37,071 bases of DNA from Afipia sp. (GTDB taxonomy: Bacteria; Pseudomonadota; Alphaproteobacteria; Rhizobiales; Xanthobacteraceae), in assembly GCA_030652315.1 (NCBI GenBank), contig JAUSAX010000146.1, positions 1 to 37,071 of the forward strand. Direction: 5' to 3'. The notes beneath the pieces were generated by a model that had not been told where the DNA came from, searched no databases, and saw only the letters and a program-made list of their open reading frames with translations. Every line of letters starts with the position of its first letter. The first letter of the stretch is position 1. The position numbers and the translations under genes are program-made. Shown one piece after another: positions 33,377 to 37,071 of this stretch.

Positions 33377-34078
33377 ATGACGCTGATCTATCCGCGAGAA
33401 AGCAACGCCGCGCATGCGCCGCGCCTGTCGCCAGCCTACAAGAGCACGGTGCTCCGCTCGCCGTCGAAGCCGCTGGTCATTATTCCGCATACGCTGTCGG
33501 AACTGACCGGGCCGGTCTACGGCCACGAGACTGTGCGCGAGAACGACAACGATCTGACGATCCAGCACAAGGGTGAGCCGCTCGGCGAGCGCATCATCGT
33601 TCATGGTCATGTCCGCGACGAGGACGGTCGCGGCGTGCCGAACACGCTGCTCGAAGTCTGGCAGGCCAATGCCTGCGGGCGCTACATCCACGTCGTCGAT
33701 CAGCATCCCGCACCGCTCGATCCGAATTTTACCGGAGCCGGGCGCGCGCAGACCGACGCCGAAGGGTACTACCGCTTCATCACCATCAAGCCCGGCGCGT
33801 ATCCGTGGGGCAATCATCCTAACGCATGGCGGCCCGCCCACATCCACTTCTCGGTGTTCGGGTACGCGTTCGTTTCGCGCATCGTGACCCAGATGTATTT
33901 CCCCGGCGATCCGCTGTTCGCGTACGATCCGATCTTCAACTCGGTGACCGACGAGAAGGCGCGGATGCGGATGGTGTCGAGCTTCGATCTCGAAAACACC
34001 AAGCCGGATTGGGCGCTGTGCTATCGCTTCGACATCATACTGCGCGGACGCCACGCCACGCCACTGGATAACGACTGA
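33377..34078 (+). CDS. pcaH: protocatechuate 3,4-dioxygenase beta subunit
   Basis: 233 residues, the usual size. It holds the non-haem Fe(III) that opens protocatechuate between the two hydroxyls (intradiol) to 3-carboxy-cis,cis-muconate. The four iron ligands are visible: Tyr103 (CGRYIHVVDQH), Tyr142 (KPGAYPW), His155 and His157 (WRPAHIHFSVFG), spaced as in the Pseudomonas enzyme (Tyr108, Tyr147, His160, His162). LLEVWQANACGRY and the YKSTVLRSP N-terminal segment are typical of PcaH. The stop overlaps the pcaG start (TGATG). Later beta-ketoadipate genes (pcaB, pcaC, pcaD) are not in the window. Confidence 0.95.
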   Translation: MTLIYPRESNAAHAPRLSPAYKSTVLRSPSKPLVIIPHTLSELTGPVYGHETVRENDNDLTIQHKGEPLGERIIVHGHVRDEDGRGVPNTLLEVWQANACGRYIHVVDQHPAPLDPNFTGAGRAQTDAEGYYRFITIKPGAYPWGNHPNAWRPAHIHFSVFGYAFVSRIVTQMYFPGDPLFAYDPIFNSVTDEKARMRMVSSFDLENTKPDWALCYRFDIILRGRHATPLDND

Positions 34079-34665
34079 TGAGCAACATCACGCCTTCGCA
34101 GACCGTCGGTCCTTATTTCAAGTATGGCCTGACACCCGGCAACGACTATGCGTGGAACGACGCCTTCGGCAACGATCTGGTGACGGGGGATGTCTCTGGT
34201 GAACGCATCCGCATCGTCGGGCAGGTGTTCGACGGCGATGGCAAGGTTATTCCCGATTCCATGCTGGAAATCTGGCAGGCCGATGCGCAGGGGCGCTTTG
34301 CCGATCCGCAGGACACGCGCGCGATGCCGAATGCTGCATTCAAGGGCTTTGGCCGCTGCGGCACCGATGCCAAGGGTGGCTTTGAGTTTCGCACCATCAA
34401 GCCTGGTCCGGTGCCGGGGCCCGGCAGCAAGCCGCAAGCCCCGCATATTCTGTTGGCGGTGTTCGCGCGCGGCATGACGCAGCAGGCGATCACGCGGATT
34501 TATTTCGAGGGCGAAGCTGGCAACACCGCCGATCCGATCCTCGCGCTGGTGCCGGCGGAACGCCGGGCGACGCTCGTTGCGAAACGCGAGCATGGTGATG
34601 TTGTGACCTACCGGTTCGACGTTCACCTGCAGGGCGACAGGGAATCTGTGTTCTTCGATGTGTAA
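34078..34665 (+). CDS. pcaG: protocatechuate 3,4-dioxygenase alpha subunit
   Basis: 195 residues. TPSQTVGPYFKYGLTPG opens the protein as in PcaG; MLEIWQADAQGRFADP and FRTIKPGPVPGP follow the intradiol dioxygenase fold but lack the iron-binding Tyr/His set, as expected of the non-metal alpha subunit that lines the active site. HILLAVFARGMTQQAITRIYF is the conserved core. It is translated in step with pcaH (overlapping TGATG) and ends 8 bases from the converging Lrp-type gene. Confidence 0.95.
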   Translation: MSNITPSQTVGPYFKYGLTPGNDYAWNDAFGNDLVTGDVSGERIRIVGQVFDGDGKVIPDSMLEIWQADAQGRFADPQDTRAMPNAAFKGFGRCGTDAKGGFEFRTIKPGPVPGPGSKPQAPHILLAVFARGMTQQAITRIYFEGEAGNTADPILALVPAERRATLVAKREHGDVVTYRFDVHLQGDRESVFFDV

Positions 34666-34673
34666 ATCCGAAC

Positions 34674-35135
34674 CTACACCGGCAGCGCGATAGTGTACTT
34701 CACCTGACTGAGCGCGAAACTCGACTCGATTGAGGCGATGCCGTCGAGGCGCGTCAATTTGGTTTTGATGAAGTTTTCATAGGACGGCAGGTCGGCGGTC
34801 ACCACGCGCAGCAGATAATCCCGGTTGCCGGTCATCAGGTAACATTCCAGCACCTCTTTCCACTTCGAGATCGCCTTGGCGAAGCGGTCGAGGTCTTCTT
34901 CCTTCTGCCGCTCCAGCTTGATCGAGATGAAAACGCTGACCGGAAGCCCAACGGATTTCTGATCCACCATCGCGATGTAGCGCGAGATCACGCCACGCTC
35001 CTCGAGCAGCTTCACGCGGCGGTGGCACGGCGACACCGACAGACCGACCTGATCGGCGAGGTCCTGCATGGTGACGCGGCTGTCGGCCTGAAGAATCGTC
35101 AGGATCTTGCGGTCGATGGCGTCGAGGTCGGTCAT
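34674..35135 (-). CDS. Lrp/AsnC-family transcriptional regulator
   Basis: 153 residues from ATG 35135 (an in-frame ATG at 35162 overlaps the inverted repeat in the promoter region and has no binding site). The N-terminal helix-turn-helix reads LDAIDRKILTILQADSRVTMQDLADQVGLSVSPCHRRVKLLE (about 3-45); the C-terminal RAM domain includes VLECYLMTGNRDYLLRVVTADL (about 95-116). Lrp-type proteins sense amino acids or related ligands as octamers. It is divergent from a pyruvate-dehydrogenase-E1-like gene, and the arrangement recalls MdeR next to MdeB of Pseudomonas putida, so control of that neighbour is likely. Confidence 0.93.
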   Translation of the reverse strand: MTDLDAIDRKILTILQADSRVTMQDLADQVGLSVSPCHRRVKLLEERGVISRYIAMVDQKSVGLPVSVFISIKLERQKEEDLDRFAKAISKWKEVLECYLMTGNRDYLLRVVTADLPSYENFIKTKLTRLDGIASIESSFALSQVKYTIALPV

Positions 35136-35163
35136 TGGAATGAAATCTCGCAGATGGAACATT

Positions 35164-35184
35164 TATTGGTATGGTATACTAATA
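35164..35184. promoter_or_regulatory. AT-rich inverted repeat, candidate Lrp-type operator
   Basis: TATTGGTA-TGGTA-TACTAATA is an 8-bp inverted repeat with one mismatch, 29 bases ahead of the Lrp-type start and about 88 before the divergent gene. Its AT-rich, loosely palindromic form suits Lrp/AsnC proteins. The assignment is from position only. Confidence 0.4.
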
Positions 35185-35271
35185 TCGGTTGGCCGGTCGA
35201 GATGATTTGAGATTTATCGACACCCGGCGAGGGATAGCATTGCCACCGAACCCCCTGTGCCGGTGACCGCC

Positions 35272-37071
35272 ATGCCCATCGAACCCTCGCGTCTGGAAAC
35301 CCTGTCGGCCCTCACCAAGAAGGTGTTGTGGCTGTCGTCGTGGACGATCCACCACGCCAATCATGTCCGGCCGGATTCCGACGGGCTGAAAGTCGGCGGG
35401 CACCAGGCCTCAAGCGCCTCGCTGGCGACAATCATGTCGGCGCTGTATTTCGGTGTGCTGAAGCCCGAGGATCGCGTCGCGGTGAAGCCGCATGCCAGTC
35501 CGGTGTTTCACGCGATTCAATATCTGCTCGGGCAGCAGACTCGCGAGAAGCTGGAGAACTTCCGAGGCTTCAAGGGCGCGCAGTCCTATCCGTCGCGCAC
35601 CAAGGATATCGACGACGTGGATTTCTCGACCGGCTCGGTCGGGCTCGGCGTGGCGCAGACGCTGTTTTCGTCGCTGGTGCAGGATTACGTGAAGTCGCAC
35701 GGCTGGATGAAGGATCGTCCGGAAGGCCGCATGATCGCGCTGGTCGGCGACGCTGAACTGGATGAAGGCAATATCTTCGAAGCGCTGCTCGAAGGCTGGA
35801 AGCAGGGCCTGCGCAACACCTGGTGGGTTATCGATTACAACCGCCAGAGTCTCGATGCGGTGATCCGCGAGGGACTTTGGGAAAAGCTCGAGACCATGTT
35901 CCGCAATTTCGGCTGGGACGTGGTGATCGTGAAATACGGCAAGCTGATGCAGGCCGCGTTCGCGGAGCCGGGCGGCGATGCATTGCGAAAGTGGATCGAT
36001 GGCTGTCCGAACCAGATGTACGCAGCCTTGTGCTTTCAGGGCGGCGCGGCGTTCCGCAAGCATCTGCTCGATGACATCGGCGATCAGGGCACGGTGACAA
36101 AACTGATCGAGAGGCGCAGCGATGATGAACTGCTGGCGCTGATGTCCAACCTCGGCGGCCACGACATCGCGAGTATGCTGGAGGCGTTCGAGGCGATCGA
36201 TCACGACCGTCCGGTGTGCTTCATTGCCTACACCATCAAGGGCGTCGGCCTGCCGTTCCAGGGCCACAAGGATAATCATGCTGGCCTGATGACCGTGGCG
36301 CAGATGGAAACCTTCCGCGCGGCGCAGAACATTCGCCCCGGCCACGAATGGGACCGGCTGGAAGGCCTGCCGCTCGATCATGCGCGCATCGAAAAATTTC
36401 TGAAGGATGTGATCTTTGCACGCGACGGTGCGCGGCGGCTCAACGCGCCGAAGGTCGAGGTGCCGGCGCGTCTTAACGTGACGCTGACGCCGCGCATGGC
36501 CACGCAGCAGGGATTTGGACTTGTCCTGAACGAACTGGCACGCAGCGACACCAAACTGGCCGAGCGCATCGTCACCACGTCACCGGACGTGACGGTCTCG
36601 ACAAACCTTGGCGCATGGGTCAATCGGCGCGGGCTGTTTGCGGTCGCGGAGAAGGCCGATCTATACCGCAAGGAGAAGATCCCATCGACCTTCGCATGGG
36701 ATTACTCCCCGAAGGGCCAGCACATGGAACTCGGCATCGCGGAGATGAATCTCTTCATTATGCTCTCCGCGCTCGGCCTTTCGCATTCCATCAACGGCGA
36801 GCGTCTGCTGCCGGTCGGGACGCTGTATGACCCCTTTATCGAGCGTGGCCTCGATGCGCTGAACTACGCCTGCTATCAGGACGCGCGCTTCATGGTCGCA
36901 GCGACGCCGTCTGGCATTACGCTGGCGCCGGAAGGCGGCGCGCATCAATCGATCGCGCAGCCGTTGATCGGCATGGCGCAGGACGGCCTCGCCTCGTTCG
37001 AGCCGGCCTTTGTCGACGAGCTTGCCGTCATCATGCGCTTCGCCCTCGACTACATTCAAAAGCAGGGCGAT
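35272..37071 (+). CDS. homodimeric pyruvate dehydrogenase E1-like / transketolase-family protein, 3' truncated by window
   Basis: 600 codons, open at the right edge. A thiamine-diphosphate enzyme: GGHQASSASLATIMSALYF and KPHASPVFHAIQYLLG start the first domain; the cofactor motif GDAELDEGNIFEAL... IDYNRQSLD spans about residues 159-195; KGQHMELGIAEMNLF (about 484-498) begins the second domain with its likely catalytic Glu. It follows the AceE (single-chain E1) layout rather than E1alpha/E1beta, and would decarboxylate a 2-oxo acid. AceE itself is near 880 residues, so 200-300 may be missing. In-frame GTG codons at 35257 and 35263 are alternative starts. The divergent Lrp gene suggests an amino-acid-derived 2-oxo acid substrate, as for MdeB. 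Confidence 0.85.
   Translation, partial: MPIEPSRLETLSALTKKVLWLSSWTIHHANHVRPDSDGLKVGGHQASSASLATIMSALYFGVLKPEDRVAVKPHASPVFHAIQYLLGQQTREKLENFRGFKGAQSYPSRTKDIDDVDFSTGSVGLGVAQTLFSSLVQDYVKSHGWMKDRPEGRMIALVGDAELDEGNIFEALLEGWKQGLRNTWWVIDYNRQSLDAVIREGLWEKLETMFRNFGWDVVIVKYGKLMQAAFAEPGGDALRKWIDGCPNQMYAALCFQGGAAFRKHLLDDIGDQGTVTKLIERRSDDELLALMSNLGGHDIASMLEAFEAIDHDRPVCFIAYTIKGVGLPFQGHKDNHAGLMTVAQMETFRAAQNIRPGHEWDRLEGLPLDHARIEKFLKDVIFARDGARRLNAPKVEVPARLNVTLTPRMATQQGFGLVLNELARSDTKLAERIVTTSPDVTVSTNLGAWVNRRGLFAVAEKADLYRKEKIPSTFAWDYSPKGQHMELGIAEMNLFIMLSALGLSHSINGERLLPVGTLYDPFIERGLDALNYACYQDARFMVAATPSGITLAPEGGAHQSIAQPLIGMAQDGLASFEPAFVDELAVIMRFALDYIQKQGD

Noticed and set aside
1..37071. CRISPR arrays, insertion sequences, phage genes or toxin-antitoxin pairs
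   Set aside because: No regularly spaced repeats, transposase, integrase or recognisable toxin/antitoxin reading frames were seen on either strand.

Overview
The window looks like chromosome of an alphaproteobacterium, most likely of the Bradyrhizobium/Rhodopseudomonas/Afipia group. The evidence is GC-rich coding with strong G/C third-position bias (from about 10.8 kb on), many branched-chain-type (Liv) ABC transporters, several acyl-CoA ligase/dehydrogenase/hydratase modules with TetR regulators, and a protocatechuate branch. This is inferred from protein family content; no rRNA or other phylogenetic marker is present.

Left part (1-8.4 kb), visibly less GC-rich: the 3' end of an Hsp70-family gene, two crotonase-family genes reading away from a shared promoter region, a TetR regulator, a remnant resembling the start of a nitronate monooxygenase, an orphan Liv-type binding protein, an acyl-CoA ligase, an acyl-CoA dehydrogenase and a RidA-family protein. 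It ends near a 48-bp piece that reads as the 3' end of a tRNA-Lys(CTT) gene (8400-8447). That is the kind of scar left by integration into a tRNA gene, so this part may be the end of an old genomic island.

Middle part (8.5-20.6 kb): an orphan TctC-like binding protein, then a second TetR regulator and a long tightly packed plus-strand operon. The operon encodes a complete Liv-type ABC importer (two ATPases, binding protein, two permeases), an acyl-CoA ligase, a SnoaL-like protein, an enoyl-CoA hydratase/isomerase and a large/small pair of acyl-CoA dehydrogenases. Together these look like uptake, CoA activation and beta-oxidation of one carboxylic acid, whose identity cannot be read from sequence.

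Right part (20.6-34.7 kb): an HxlR-like regulator, a CHMI-like isomerase, and an oxygenase cluster arranged around a divergent promoter. On the minus strand are a [2Fe-2S] ferredoxin, its FAD reductase and an IclR regulator. On the plus strand are a Rieske oxygenase, a glutamine-synthetase-like ligase, a second complete Liv-type importer with an embedded amidohydrolase, and protocatechuate 3,4-dioxygenase (PcaH, PcaG). Three 19-bp sites sharing ATCGAACAT lie in the divergent region and are good candidates for the IclR operator. A coherent reading is import of an aromatic amine or amide (for example an aminobenzoate), gamma-glutamylation, ring dioxygenation to protocatechuate and ortho cleavage; this is inference. 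The window ends with an Lrp/AsnC regulator divergent from a truncated homodimeric pyruvate-dehydrogenase-E1/transketolase-like gene.
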